A DNA stretch of 64,000 nucleotides from Clostridiales bacterium (GCA_004556755.1 SFFW01000005.1:1-64000); one strand, 5' to 3'; shown: positions 14,285 through 23,335, numbered from the stretch's first letter. Numbers and translations are program-made. Notes: generated by a model from the letters alone, not told the origin.

Positions 14285-14818
14285 ATGTACCACATCAAGC
14301 AGGACAAGAGAGCCAAAGCCTCGGTCGAGCTTATCTGTGTGGGGCTTGCGGAGTGCCTCCGGGAAAAGCCCTATGACAAGATCAGCATAAGCGACGTTCA
14401 GCGGGCCTCGACCGTGAGCCGCTCGACCTTTTACCGCAACTTCGACTGCCTTGACGACGTGCTTGCGCTCATGTGCGACAACTGCTTTGCGGAGGCGTTT
14501 GCGCACGGGGAGAGGGATCTGCGCAAGGCGGTGTTTGAGTATTGGTTTCGCAACTCCGAGCTGCTTGAGGTGCTGGTGAGCATACGCCGCACCGACATTC
14601 TGTTTGACAGCTTCCGCCGCTCCGCCGCCGAGCTTGAGGTCACAAAGCGACTGATTAAGGATTACGACACCTACGATTACTTCATATCCATAATCGCCTC
14701 CGTCATCATGGGCATACTTGTAACGTGGGTAGAGCACGGACGAAAGGAGAGTCAAAAGGAGCTGCAAAAGCGGCTCATAAGCAGCTTTAGCGCAATGCTG
14801 AAGCTCGGTATACTGTAA
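14285..14818 (+). CDS. TetR/AcrR family regulator
   Basis: 177 residues. The N-terminal helix-turn-helix is clear: KPYDKISISDVQRASTVSRS then TFYRNFDCLDDVLALM. The C-terminal ligand domain is not classified but has a hydrophobic helix near 140-160. AAAGGTG precedes the ATG at 14285. Divergent to the EFR1 ferredoxin gene, which it probably regulates together with itself. Confidence 0.88.
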   Translation: MYHIKQDKRAKASVELICVGLAECLREKPYDKISISDVQRASTVSRSTFYRNFDCLDDVLALMCDNCFAEAFAHGERDLRKAVFEYWFRNSELLEVLVSIRRTDILFDSFRRSAAELEVTKRLIKDYDTYDYFISIIASVIMGILVTWVEHGRKESQKELQKRLISSFSAMLKLGIL

Positions 14819-14820
14819 TA

Positions 14821-14850
14821 AAAAGCTCCGCCTGCGGGCGGAGCTTAAAA
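14821..14850. terminator. Bidirectional terminator
   Basis: AAAGCTCCGCC-TGCG-GGCGGAGCTT flanked by A and T runs, between convergent TetR and rodA genes. Confidence 0.85.
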
Positions 14851-14875
14851 ACGGGTTTGGATATGCCCCTTATGC

Positions 14876-16024
14876 TTAGTCAACTTCAATGGTGTTGATG
14901 TTGTGGCGCTTGGGCTTTGGTCGGAACTTAACGCCGGAAACGAGTCCGACTGCCGCAAACAGCGTAACGATGGACGAGCCTCCGTAGCTGAAGAATGGGA
15001 GCGTGATACCGATAACGGGGGTGATGCCCATACACATTCCGATGTTTATAAATGTCTGGAAGGCGATCGCCGCAGCAACGCCGTAGCAGATGAGCATACC
15101 GAAGTTGCTGCCGCACCTTGTCCCGATAACGCAGCAGCGGATGATGATAAACATCAGCAGCGCAATGACAACGAGGCAGGCGATCATACCCATCTCCTCA
15201 CCGATCGAGGCGAAGATACAGTCGGTGTGTCGTGCGTCGATGTTTAGCGAGCCGTTGCCGTAGCCGACACCGTCCCAGCGCCCCGCCTCCATCGCCTGAA
15301 TGGTGCGGTTTGCCTGCCAGCGGATGCCCTCGCCCGTGGGGTCTATCGTGGGATCGTATGGAACGAGGATGCGGTTTCGCTGGTACTCCTGAAGCACGTT
15401 GTTCCAAAGTATCGGTGTCGCAGCGGCAGCCGCCGCAGCGCCGATGCCGATCCAGTACCACGCAAGTCCGCCCGCTATGAGCATGACGATGAATATCGCA
15501 AGGAATATGACCGCCGAACCCATGTCCTTCGACGCCAGCATGATTATGACGAACAGAGCCGCCCAGTGCGCCGCAAGAAGTACGACGGACTTGGGCTTGT
15601 TGAGGATCTTTTGCTCTTTGTAGTTTGAGATCTGCTTTGCCAAAAGCACGATAAACACGACCTTGACGACCTCCGTCGGCTGAACGCCGATGCCGAGGAA
15701 GCGGTACCATGCACGGTTGCCGGTGCCGTCGTCGTGACCGAATGGAATAAGACCGAGTATTAATATTGCGCTCAGGATACTGAGCGGGAGCCACTGCTTT
15801 GCGATGACGTCGGGGTCAATGATCGTAAATATAAAAAACGCAACGAGACCGAGGAACAGTGAGAAGGTCTGAACGATGATATATTTGCCGGAGCCGATAT
15901 TCGCCGTTGCGCTGCTTATGGCGATTATGCCGAATACGGAGGATATGACGCAAACGATAAGAAGCAGAATGTCGGCCCGCTTAAAGAATTCTTTTATGAG
16001 TGAGCGCCTGTTCGTGAGGGTCAC
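14876..16024 (-). CDS. rodA: Cell elongation glycosyltransferase RodA (SEDS family)
   Basis: 382 residues with about ten membrane helices. SEDS motifs seen: GNRAWYRFLGIGVQPTEVVK, the region KDMGSAVIFLAIF (catalytic Asp in the extracellular loop), GEGIRWQANRTIQAMEAG, and the C-terminal PVIGITLPFFSYGGSS. RodA polymerises peptidoglycan with a class B PBP during elongation. No PBP2 or mreBCD is adjacent. The start is GTG at 16024 with AAAGG very close upstream, so a slightly different start is possible. FtsW is the alternative, but the lack of a long tail and the family motifs favour RodA. Confidence 0.85.
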   Translation of the reverse strand: MTLTNRRSLIKEFFKRADILLLIVCVISSVFGIIAISSATANIGSGKYIIVQTFSLFLGLVAFFIFTIIDPDVIAKQWLPLSILSAILILGLIPFGHDDGTGNRAWYRFLGIGVQPTEVVKVVFIVLLAKQISNYKEQKILNKPKSVVLLAAHWAALFVIIMLASKDMGSAVIFLAIFIVMLIAGGLAWYWIGIGAAAAAAATPILWNNVLQEYQRNRILVPYDPTIDPTGEGIRWQANRTIQAMEAGRWDGVGYGNGSLNIDARHTDCIFASIGEEMGMIACLVVIALLMFIIIRCCVIGTRCGSNFGMLICYGVAAAIAFQTFINIGMCMGITPVIGITLPFFSYGGSSIVTLFAAVGLVSGVKFRPKPKRHNINTIEVD

Positions 16025-16097
16025 CGCCTTTCGGGAAAATGCTCGTTTTCACAAAATCGAACCGTGTATATGCAGCATTTTAGCACATAATTGCTCT

Positions 16098-16126
16098 TTA
16101 CGCAATGATGCAATCTGTGGTATAAT
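16098..16126 (+). promoter_or_regulatory. Promoter of tsaE-tsaB
   Basis: TTACGC (16098-16103), 17 bp, TATAAT (16121-16126). Confidence 0.6.
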
Positions 16127-16168
16127 TCATTTTTAGGAAAACATTTTGTTAATTCGGGAGGGAAGGTC

Positions 16169-16597
16169 TTGCAGACATACATAACTCACAGTGAAGCCGA
16201 GACCGAGGCTCTCGGTGAAAGCTTCGCCTCGAAGATCGCAGACGGTACCGTCATTGCGATGTACGGAGACCTCGGCGCAGGCAAGACAGCATTCGTGCGG
16301 GGGCTTGCGAGGGGCATGGGGCTTAGCTGCCGGGTGTCAAGCCCGACCTTTACCATAGTCAACGAATACAAGGGTGAGCGGGAGCTTATCCACTTTGATA
16401 TGTACCGCCTCGGCTCGTCGGACGAGCTGTTTGACATCGGCTGGGAGGACTACCTCGCAAGGGGCGCCGTCTGTGCCGTCGAATGGAGCGAAAACGTTGA
16501 CGATGCGTTTTTCGGCGACGAAATGATTTTAACCATCGAAAAGCTGTCCGATACGGACAGAAAGATCACCGTAAAGGAGGGACGGAAAAAATGCTGA
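16169..16597 (+). CDS. tsaE: tRNA t6A biosynthesis ATPase TsaE
   Basis: 142 residues with Walker A GDLGAGKT (33-40), SSPTFTIVNEYKG and LIHFDMYRL, and WEDYL characteristic of TsaE. It works with TsaB and TsaD in threonylcarbamoyl transfer to A37 of ANN-decoding tRNAs. The TTG at 16169 is preceded by GGGAGGG. Overlaps tsaB by seven bases. Confidence 0.95.
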   Translation: MQTYITHSEAETEALGESFASKIADGTVIAMYGDLGAGKTAFVRGLARGMGLSCRVSSPTFTIVNEYKGERELIHFDMYRLGSSDELFDIGWEDYLARGAVCAVEWSENVDDAFFGDEMILTIEKLSDTDRKITVKEGRKKC

Positions 16598-17298
16598 TAC
16601 TTGCGCTCGAATCATCCGCAAAGGCCGCTTCCGTCGCTCTCGTGCGTGACGGTGAGCTTGTCGCTCAGTACAGCCAGTGCTGCGGTCTCACTCACAGCCG
16701 CACCCTGCTCCCCATGCTTGAGGACATGATGAAAAATTCGGGTATTGATCTTAATGAGCCGGACCTTATTGCCGTTGCGCAGGGACCCGGCTCGTTTACC
16801 GGAATAAGGATCGGAGTGTCAACGGTCAAGGGGCTTGCGTGGTCACTTGAAAAGGACTGCGTCGGAGTGTCGACGCTTGAGGCTATGGCGTGGCACGGCG
16901 TCGCCGCCGGTGGGCTTATCTGCCCGGTGATGGACGCACGCAGAAATCAGGTCTACAATGCGCTTTTTGATATAGATAACGGTGTTCCCCGGCGGCTGAC
17001 GGAGGACAGGGCGATCTCGCTTGAGGAGCTTTGCGCTGAGCTTAAAGGCGACGGCAGAGTACCGCTTCTCGTCGGCGACGGTACGGAGGTCTGCGCAAAA
17101 TTCTTTGACGCTGCGGGACAGCCTTACCGCAAGGCTCCGGGCAACCTCGTTTCGCAGAGCGCATGGGGCGTTGCGATGGCGGCAAGCGACAAGGAGCCGT
17201 GCAGTGTCCACGATCTGCTCCCCGTGTATCTCAGACTCAGCCAGGCCGAGCGGGAGAGGCAGGAGCGTATGTATACAAGGCCGGACAGCCGGCAATGA
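16591..17298 (+). CDS. tsaB: tRNA t6A biosynthesis protein TsaB
   Basis: 235 residues: LALESSAKAASVAL at the N-terminus, then HSRTLLPMLEDMM and QGPGSFTGIRIGVSTVKGLA, the TsaB signatures of an ASKHA-fold protein that scaffolds TsaD. rimI and tsaD, often the next genes, are not here; upp follows after 45 bases. Confidence 0.95.
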   Translation: MLILALESSAKAASVALVRDGELVAQYSQCCGLTHSRTLLPMLEDMMKNSGIDLNEPDLIAVAQGPGSFTGIRIGVSTVKGLAWSLEKDCVGVSTLEAMAWHGVAAGGLICPVMDARRNQVYNALFDIDNGVPRRLTEDRAISLEELCAELKGDGRVPLLVGDGTEVCAKFFDAAGQPYRKAPGNLVSQSAWGVAMAASDKEPCSVHDLLPVYLRLSQAERERQERMYTRPDSRQ

Positions 17299-17343
17299 AT
17301 ATATAAGCGCCGATCAGGTGCGGAACAGAAAAGGAGATTTACT

Positions 17344-17973
17344 ATGAGCAAGGTATGCGTATTCGATCATCCCCTTATACAGCACAAGCTGTCCATTCTG
17401 AGAGAAAAAAGTACGTCGGTCAAGGAATTCCGTGAGCTTATCTCGGAGATCGCAATGCTGATGTGCTACGAAGCCACAAGAGATCTTCCTCTTGAAGAGG
17501 TCGAGATCGAAACTCCCGTTGCCAAGGCAAAGGTAAAGCGCATATCCGGCAAGAAGCTTGCTATAGTTCCCATACTCCGCGCAGGTCTCGGCATGGTCGA
17601 CGGCATGGTCAGCATGATGCCCAACGCCAAGGTCGGACACATCGGACTTTTCCGTGACCCGGAGACCCTCGAACCCGTGAAGTACTACTACAAGATGCCG
17701 CCCGACATCGAGGAGCGCGACGTCATCGTGGTCGATCCCATGCTCGCCACCGGCGGCTCCGCCTCCGCAGCGATTCAGTTTTTGAAGGACGACGGCGTAA
17801 AGCACATAAAGCTCATGTGCATCATCGGCGCACCCGAAGGCGTGCAGCGTATGCAGGAGGATCACCCCGACGTCGATATCTTCGTTGCGGCTCTTGACGA
17901 GCGCCTCAACGAACACGGCTATATTGTCCCGGGACTCGGCGACGCCGGCGACAGAATATTCGGCACAAAGTAA
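17344..17973 (+). CDS. upp: Uracil phosphoribosyltransferase
   Basis: 209 residues, the standard length. PRPP-binding loop VVDPMLATGGSA and the C-terminal uracil site region GLGDAGDRIFGTK are present. Salvages uracil plus PRPP to UMP. GGAG precedes the ATG. Ends at a strong terminator. Confidence 0.97.
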   Translation: MSKVCVFDHPLIQHKLSILREKSTSVKEFRELISEIAMLMCYEATRDLPLEEVEIETPVAKAKVKRISGKKLAIVPILRAGLGMVDGMVSMMPNAKVGHIGLFRDPETLEPVKYYYKMPPDIEERDVIVVDPMLATGGSASAAIQFLKDDGVKHIKLMCIIGAPEGVQRMQEDHPDVDIFVAALDERLNEHGYIVPGLGDAGDRIFGTK

Positions 17974-17978
17974 ATCGA

Positions 17979-18018
17979 AAAATACACCGAAGCGGGCAAA
18001 TAACCGCTTCGGTATTTT
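17979..18018 (+). terminator. Terminator after upp
   Basis: ACCGAAGCGG/CCGCTTCGGT stem with flanking A and T runs. Confidence 0.88.
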
Positions 18019-18072
18019 TATGTTGAGATTTGCGGCGCCGTAAGGTAAAATGACGGCAAACGGAGGTGCGTG

Positions 18073-18606
18073 ATGATATACACGACTGAGTATGCTTCGC
18101 CCTTGGGCGTTATGACCCTTTCCTGCGACGGGGAAGCCGTCACGGGAGCGTGGTTTAACGGTCAGCGATATTTCGGGAGGGTTCTGCCGAAGGAGACCGA
18201 GAAAAAGGAGACCCCGCTTCTTCGGGACGCAAAGCGTTGGCTGGACGTTTACTTTTCCGGGCGTGAGCCGGACTTTCTGCCGCCGCTGCGCTACGATCAA
18301 ACGCCGTTCCGTAAGGCGGTTTGCAATATTATGTTAACCATACCCTACGGCAAGACCATGACCTACGGAGAAATTGCGGAGATCATTGCAGGACAGCGTG
18401 GGGTCGAAAAGATGTCCGCACAGGCGGTCGGCGGTGCGGTGGGGCATAACCCGATCTCGCTGATGATACCCTGCCACCGTGTGGTGGGGACGAGCGGCAG
18501 TCTGACGGGCTACGGTGGCGGTATCGAGCGCAAGGTTCGCCTCCTTGAGCTTGAGGGCGTCGATATGAGCGCCTTTTTCGTCCCGAAAAAGGGGACTGCT
18601 CTGTAA
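18073..18606 (+). CDS. ogt: Methylated-DNA-protein-cysteine methyltransferase
   Basis: 177 residues. The DNA-repair active site IPCHRVVG contains the acceptor cysteine; TPFRKAVCNIMLTIPYGKT and YGEIAEIIA form the DNA-recognition helix region, and GGAVGHNPISLM precedes the site. Removes alkyl groups from O6 of guanine. GGAGGT five bases before ATG 18073 favours it over the GTG at 18070. Confidence 0.95.
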   Translation: MIYTTEYASPLGVMTLSCDGEAVTGAWFNGQRYFGRVLPKETEKKETPLLRDAKRWLDVYFSGREPDFLPPLRYDQTPFRKAVCNIMLTIPYGKTMTYGEIAEIIAGQRGVEKMSAQAVGGAVGHNPISLMIPCHRVVGTSGSLTGYGGGIERKVRLLELEGVDMSAFFVPKKGTAL

Positions 18607-18618
18607 GCCGAAAAATAC

Positions 18619-18656
18619 AAAAACGGTGCTGTTTTAAGTAAACAGCACCGTTTTTA
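18619..18656. terminator. Bidirectional terminator
   Basis: AAAACGGTGCTGTTT/AAACAGCACCGTTTT hairpin between the convergent ogt and PRTase genes. Confidence 0.9.
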
Positions 18657-18666
18657 ATTTATTATA

Positions 18667-19227
18667 TTACTTGCGCTCTCTGACGCTGCCGTCGGCGTTA
18701 AACAGGGGAAGGCTGTTCAAAACGATGATATCGTCTCTGCCTATGGCGTCGCCCTCTGCGAGGACCGCCATCTTGCCGACGATAACGCCGCCTGCCGCCT
18801 TGACAAGCTCCTCCATTGCGTGCAGGGACTCGCCGGTGGAGATAACGTCGTCCACGATGAGTATGCGCTTGCCCTTCATCAGCTCCGCATCGGCAACGTC
18901 GATAACGAGCTTCTGAACGGACATGGTGGTGATGGACTTGACTGCGACCTCGAAAACGCCGCTCATGTAAGCCTTGGGACCCTTGCGGGCGAGGAAGTAC
19001 TTCTCGGCTCCGCTCTGGCGGGCCATCTCGTAGAGGAGGGGAATGGACTTGGCTTCGGGTGCGATGATGTAATCGTATTCGGGGGCACGCTTTAAAAGCT
19101 CCGCTGCGCAATGCACGGTCAGCTCAACATCACCGAACATGACAAAGGCTCCGATATACAGCTCATCGGTGACCTTGCAAAGGGGAAGCTCACGCTTTAG
19201 CCCGGCGATGTCCATTTCGTAAGTCAT
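18667..19227 (-). CDS. Phosphoribosyltransferase, adenine/purine type
   Basis: 186 residues with the PRPP-binding motif ILIVDDVISTGES and the upstream AELLKRAPEYDYIIAPEAKS strand-loop seen in adenine phosphoribosyltransferase relatives. Likely purine-base salvage or a regulatory PRTase; the usual Apt sequence differs enough that the base is not certain. GGAG lies eight bases before the ATG at 19227. Single-gene unit. Confidence 0.8.
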   Translation of the reverse strand: MTYEMDIAGLKRELPLCKVTDELYIGAFVMFGDVELTVHCAAELLKRAPEYDYIIAPEAKSIPLLYEMARQSGAEKYFLARKGPKAYMSGVFEVAVKSITTMSVQKLVIDVADAELMKGKRILIVDDVISTGESLHAMEELVKAAGGVIVGKMAVLAEGDAIGRDDIIVLNSLPLFNADGSVRERK

Positions 19228-19731
19228 TTTAAAATCTCCATTCTGCCGCAGATTCGGCGGCGGATACCGCTGTATACGGCAGCGGCGACCGAAATCAAAA
19301 CAGAATATATTTTACAATAATAATTTAAAAAATCAATAGCAGTCATAAAGTTTTTACATTTGTTTTTGTACACAGCGGTGTTTTTGATGCCCTGCACTTT
19401 CCGTGAGGGTGTAAAGCGACTTGACAGGGAGGTAAATTTCGCATTAAGAAAGCGGCGAAGAGCGTCAAATAACAGTACGGAATAAATTCCAAAATACGGC
19501 ATAGACAGCAAAATTCACAACAGCCATGAACTTTTTTTGTACAAAATCACGGAAAAGAGGGCGGGAAGCTCATAAGTTTATTATTTAACAACGAAAAACT
19601 ATTGCGAAAATTGTGAATATAGTGTAAAGTTAATTTATAAATTTGACGGTTTGGTTAACAAAACGCAATCGTCGGTTTTCCGTGATGTGTTGCACGGGTA
19701 TCTCAGCAAAATTAAAAAAGGAGAGAAAGTA
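19228..19731. other. 504-bp AT-rich intergenic region with divergent promoters
   Basis: No supported gene. On the minus strand TTGATT and TAAAAT lie 16 bp apart near 19310-19340, a possible promoter for the PRTase gene. On the plus strand TTGCGA (19602-19607), 17 bp, TAAAGT (19625-19630) could serve the transporter gene. The long leader of about 100 bases before the transporter shows no riboswitch I recognise. Confidence 0.4.
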
Positions 19732-21453
19732 ATGGAAAACACAAATCGTGAAGGGTTTGGTTCCAATTTTGGCTTTATCATGGCTGCTGTCGGATCCGCA
19801 GTCGGTTTGGGCAACATTTGGGGCTTCCCGTACAAGATGGGCTTAAACGGCGGCTTTGCATTCCTGCTCATCTACCTCGTTCTCGCAGCATTCGTAGGTC
19901 TTGCAGTTATGGTCGGTGAGCTGGCGATCGGCCGCAGCACCGGCATGAGCCCCATTGCGGCATACCGCAAGATCAGCAAGAAGTTCACCTGGCTCGGCTA
20001 CATGGCAGTTATCGCACCGTTCATCATCCTCTGCTTCTACATGGTTCTCGGCGGCATGGTCATGCGCTACGCATGTAGCTACCTGACCGCAATGCTCGGC
20101 TGGAACACCTGGGGCGTTGAGACCGCAACCGATTTCTTCGGTGCATTCCGTATAGACGGTGTTCAGATGGTTCTTTGGACCTTAATCTTCATTGCTATCA
20201 ACACCATCATCGTCTGCGGCGGTATCGGCGGCGGTATCGAGAAGTTCTGCAACATCGGTATGCCCTGCCTCTTCGTCATGCTCATCGTCATCATTGTTTA
20301 CGTTGCTGTTCAGCCCGGCGCAATGGGCGGCTACGAGTTTATGTTCGGTCTCAACATCGAGCCTCTGAAGAATGACTTCCTCGGCGTTCTCAAGACCGCA
20401 GCAGGTCAGATGTTCTTCTCCCTGTCCCTCGGCATGGGCGCAATCATCACCTACGGCTCCTACCTGAGCAAGAAGGAAAGCATCCAGAAGAACGCAGTTA
20501 TCGTCGTTGTCATGGACACCCTCGTTGCTATCATGGCCGGTATGATCGTTATGCCCGCTTGCTACGCATTCCTCGAGGGCGACACCGCCGGCGGCCCCGG
20601 CCTCCTCTTCGCTTCCATGCAGGCAGTTTTCTACAACATGGGCGGCTTTATCGGCAACCTCATGGGCTTCCTGTTCTACTTCCTCGTTTTCATCGCAGCA
20701 ATCTCCTCCTCCATGTCCCTGCTTGAGGCGATCACCTCAACAAAGATGGACATCGACGTTGCAAAGGGCAAGGCTCCCAAGAGAAGAGTTACCGCTCTTG
20801 TTTTCTCCATCATCATCCTCGTCTTCTGCCTCCCCACCGCACTTGACGGTATCGGCAAAGGCAACACCGGCGACGCTGTTCTGCCCACTCCCGCAGAGCT
20901 GTTCGGAACGGCCTTTGCAGAAGCCGAAGGTATTGAGGGATTTGACAAAGACACTACTTACTACACTCTCGGTGAAGACGGAGCTTACGCCGCCGTCGAA
21001 GAGGGTGCAGCCTTTGACAAGTCCACAACCTACTATGTGAACGCCGCAAAGGGTTGGAACGACTGCTGGCTTGACTTCTACGACATGCTCTCCGAGGGCA
21101 TCATCATGCCGCTCGGCGCAATGATCATGGCGTTTGCGATAGGCTGGATCTGGAAGATCGACATGGTCAAGGAAGAGATCGAAGCCTCCGGTCACAAGAT
21201 GTGGGGCAAGGCATTCTTCGCAGCCTGCTACAAGTTCATTACCCCGATCGGCATGATCATCGTTCTCTACGGACAGATCACCGCGAAACCTCCCTTGGGA
21301 GGCTTCTTTTTTAATCCCTGTATTCAAATTCAAGATCGTAGATGCTTACGGTGTCGCCGTCGTGTATGCCCATTTGCTCCATGCGCTCATAAACGCCTGC
21401 CTCACGCAGCATACGGTCAAAGTACATCATGCTCTCGCTGTCACCGAAGTTGA
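19732..21453 (+). CDS. Neurotransmitter:sodium symporter family transporter with lost stop codon
   Basis: 573 residues as read. NSS hallmarks: GFGSNFGFIMAAVGSAVGLG then NIWGFPY in helix 1, GELAIGRSTG, helix 6 to 8 region GQMFFSLSLGMGAIITYGSY and ISSSMSLLEAI. These transporters couple Na+ to amino-acid uptake. Two oddities: a hydrophilic insertion of about 60 residues (roughly 377-440) containing two copies of FDK(D/S)TTYY, and no stop codon after the last helix (ends near residue 517). The frame runs through the hairpin at 21286 and about 140 bases antisense into obgE. AGGAGA precedes the ATG at 19732. Confidence 0.88.
   Translation: MENTNREGFGSNFGFIMAAVGSAVGLGNIWGFPYKMGLNGGFAFLLIYLVLAAFVGLAVMVGELAIGRSTGMSPIAAYRKISKKFTWLGYMAVIAPFIILCFYMVLGGMVMRYACSYLTAMLGWNTWGVETATDFFGAFRIDGVQMVLWTLIFIAINTIIVCGGIGGGIEKFCNIGMPCLFVMLIVIIVYVAVQPGAMGGYEFMFGLNIEPLKNDFLGVLKTAAGQMFFSLSLGMGAIITYGSYLSKKESIQKNAVIVVVMDTLVAIMAGMIVMPACYAFLEGDTAGGPGLLFASMQAVFYNMGGFIGNLMGFLFYFLVFIAAISSSMSLLEAITSTKMDIDVAKGKAPKRRVTALVFSIIILVFCLPTALDGIGKGNTGDAVLPTPAELFGTAFAEAEGIEGFDKDTTYYTLGEDGAYAAVEEGAAFDKSTTYYVNAAKGWNDCWLDFYDMLSEGIIMPLGAMIMAFAIGWIWKIDMVKEEIEASGHKMWGKAFFAACYKFITPIGMIIVLYGQITAKPPLGGFFFNPCIQIQDRRCLRCRRRVCPFAPCAHKRLPHAAYGQSTSCSRCHRS
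21286..21312 (+). terminator. Weak terminator inside the extended transporter frame
   Basis: CCTCC-CTTG-GGAGG followed by CTTCTTTTTT. It lies just where the transporter should end and overlaps the obgE stop codon. Confidence 0.65.
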
Positions 21454-22594
21454 CGGAGGACATGAGCCTCTGAAGCCACGGACCCTCGACGACCCAAACG
21501 TCGTCGTAGCGGGTGATCTCCAGCGCCTCGCTGGTGTCGATAACGGGTTCGGGGGGGACATAGTCCGCCACGAAGCGTATGACGGGCGGGAGCGTTGCGA
21601 GCCTTGCTGCGGCAGCCTGCACGAGCTTGTGTATGCCGACGTGCGTCGCCGCACTAAGCTCAAAGAACTCAAAGCCCTTCGACTCGACGTAAGAGCGCAG
21701 ACGCTCGATGTTGTCGCTTCCTTCCGGGATGAGGTCGCACTTGTTTGCGACGACTATCTGCGGACGGGCCGCCAGATCGGGGCTGTACTCGGAAAGCTCG
21801 GCGTTTATGGCGTCAAAGTCCGCAACGGGGTCTCTGCCCTCGCTGCCGGAGACGTCCACAAGATGGATGAGCAGACGGCAGCGGTCGATGTGCCGTAGGA
21901 AGTCGTGACCGAGACCTGCGCCCTCGGATGCGCCCTCGATTATGCCGGGGATGTCCGCCATGACAAAGCTCCTGCCCTCATCGACGTACACCACACCAAG
22001 GTTGGGGAACAGCGTCGTAAAGTGGTAGTTAGCGATCTTGGGGTGAGCCTTGCTCACGACGCTGAGCAGCGTGGATTTGCCCACGTTGGGGAAGCCGACA
22101 AGACCGACGTCGGCAAGCAGCTTCAGCTCAAGCGTAATGTCGTGCGATTCTCCCGGCAGACCGGGCTTTGCAAAGCGGGGGACCTGACGGGTGGGCGTCG
22201 CAAAATGCTTGTTGCCCCAGCCGCCTCTGCCGCCCTTTGCGACGACGTAGCGTTCGCCGTCGGACATATCGTGCATGATGGCGCCCGTTTCGGTGTCACG
22301 CACGAGGGTGCCTCTGGGAACCTTTATGATAAGGCTCTCGCCGTCCTTGCCGGAGCAGCGCTTGCCTGAACCGTCGGCGCCGTTTGCCGCCGTATATTTT
22401 CTTTTGTAGCGAAAGTCCATAAGCGTTGACATATTGTCGTCAACGACAAAAACGACGTCGCCGCCCTTGCCGCCGTCGCCGCCGTCGGGACCGCCCGCAG
22501 CGACGTACTTTTCACGGTGGAAGGACACAGAGCCGTTGCCGCCGTTGCCGGCCTTGACGCTTATTCTCGCCTTGTCAACAAAGGATTGTGCCAT
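21311..22594 (-). CDS. obgE: GTPase ObgE/CgtA
   Basis: 427 residues in three domains: glycine-rich OBG fold (1-158, GGNGSVSFHREKYVAAGGPD), GTPase domain with GFPNVGKST near 165, DIPGIIEGASEGAGLG and NKCD, and a C-terminal OCT domain as found in Firmicutes. Acts in 50S ribosome assembly and stress response. Lies after rplU-rpmA, the conserved order. AAAGGAG before the ATG. Confidence 0.97.
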   Translation of the reverse strand: MAQSFVDKARISVKAGNGGNGSVSFHREKYVAAGGPDGGDGGKGGDVVFVVDDNMSTLMDFRYKRKYTAANGADGSGKRCSGKDGESLIIKVPRGTLVRDTETGAIMHDMSDGERYVVAKGGRGGWGNKHFATPTRQVPRFAKPGLPGESHDITLELKLLADVGLVGFPNVGKSTLLSVVSKAHPKIANYHFTTLFPNLGVVYVDEGRSFVMADIPGIIEGASEGAGLGHDFLRHIDRCRLLIHLVDVSGSEGRDPVADFDAINAELSEYSPDLAARPQIVVANKCDLIPEGSDNIERLRSYVESKGFEFFELSAATHVGIHKLVQAAAARLATLPPVIRFVADYVPPEPVIDTSEALEITRYDDVWVVEGPWLQRLMSSVNFGDSESMMYFDRMLREAGVYERMEQMGIHDGDTVSIYDLEFEYRD

Positions 22595-22680
22595 GCGTAT
22601 CGCTCCTTTCTTAAATGCTTGAAAGTTCTAATCAGCCTGCCAAAGAACTAAGAAAAAGTCATTGACTTTTTTCGTTGAAA

Positions 22681-22710
22681 AAATGCCGGACGTTTCGTCC
22701 GGCATTTTCA
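22681..22710 (-). terminator. Terminator after rpmA
   Basis: AAATGCCGGACG/CGTCCGGCATTT hairpin; T run on the minus strand. It separates rplU-rpmA from obgE, so obgE needs read-through or its own promoter. Confidence 0.85.
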
Positions 22711-22717
22711 AAATCAT

Positions 22718-22981
22718 TTACTGAGCGATGTCTTCGTAAACAGAGACCTTTTTGCGATCCTTGCCCATGCGCTCGAACTTCACCTTGCCGTCAATGAGGG
22801 CAAACAGGGTATCGTCCTTGCCTTTGCCTACATTGGTACCGGGGTGGATCTTAGTTCCGCGCTGCCTGACGAGGATGTTGCCGGCCAGAACGAATTGACC
22901 GTCCGCTCTCTTGGGACCAAGACGCTTTGACTCACTGTCACGGCCGTTCTTGGTAGAACCCATACCTTTTTTATGTGCCAT
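22718..22981 (-). CDS. rpmA: Ribosomal protein L27
   Basis: 87 residues starting MAHKKGMGSTKNGRDSESKR, standard L27 of the 50S peptidyl-transferase region. The GGAGGTG site is correctly spaced for this ATG. Many Firmicutes make L27 with a cleaved N-terminal extension removed by the protease Prp encoded between rplU and rpmA; here neither the extension nor prp is present in the 39-base gap. Confidence 0.97.
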   Translation of the reverse strand: MAHKKGMGSTKNGRDSESKRLGPKRADGQFVLAGNILVRQRGTKIHPGTNVGKGKDDTLFALIDGKVKFERMGKDRKKVSVYEDIAQ

Positions 22982-23020
22982 TAAGGTTACACCTCCATAA
23001 GTCAAAATCAGTTGCGGAAA

Positions 23021-23335
23021 TTATGCGTTGATGGTTTCGATCTGAACCTTGGTATAGGGCTGTCTGTGACCCTGAGTCCTGCGATAACCCTTTTTGGGCT
23101 TCATCTTGTAGACACGGATCTTCTTGCTCTTACCGTTCTTCAGAACGTTTGCGGAGACGCTTGCGCCCTCGATAACGGGAGTACCGAAAACGGAGCTTTC
23201 ATCGTCGATGACTGCGAGGACACTGTCGAACTTAACGGTTTCGCCTGCCTCGGCGCAGAGCTTCTCGACAAAGATAACGTCACCCTCGGCGACACGGTAC
23301 TGCTTACCGCCGGTAAGGATAACAGCATGCTTCAT
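23021..23335 (-). CDS. rplU: Ribosomal protein L21
   Basis: 104 residues, MKHAVILTGGKQYRVAEGD at the N-terminus and KPKKGYRRTQGHRQPYT near the C-terminus, typical L21. Strong promoter at 23417-23445 and a structured leader precede it. Confidence 0.97.
   Translation of the reverse strand: MKHAVILTGGKQYRVAEGDVIFVEKLCAEAGETVKFDSVLAVIDDESSVFGTPVIEGASVSANVLKNGKSKKIRVYKMKPKKGYRRTQGHRQPYTKVQIETINA

Noticed and set aside
19224..19511. 95-codon minus-strand frame upstream of the PRTase gene
   Set aside because: No ribosome site and AT-rich non-coding character; it is the extension of the leader.
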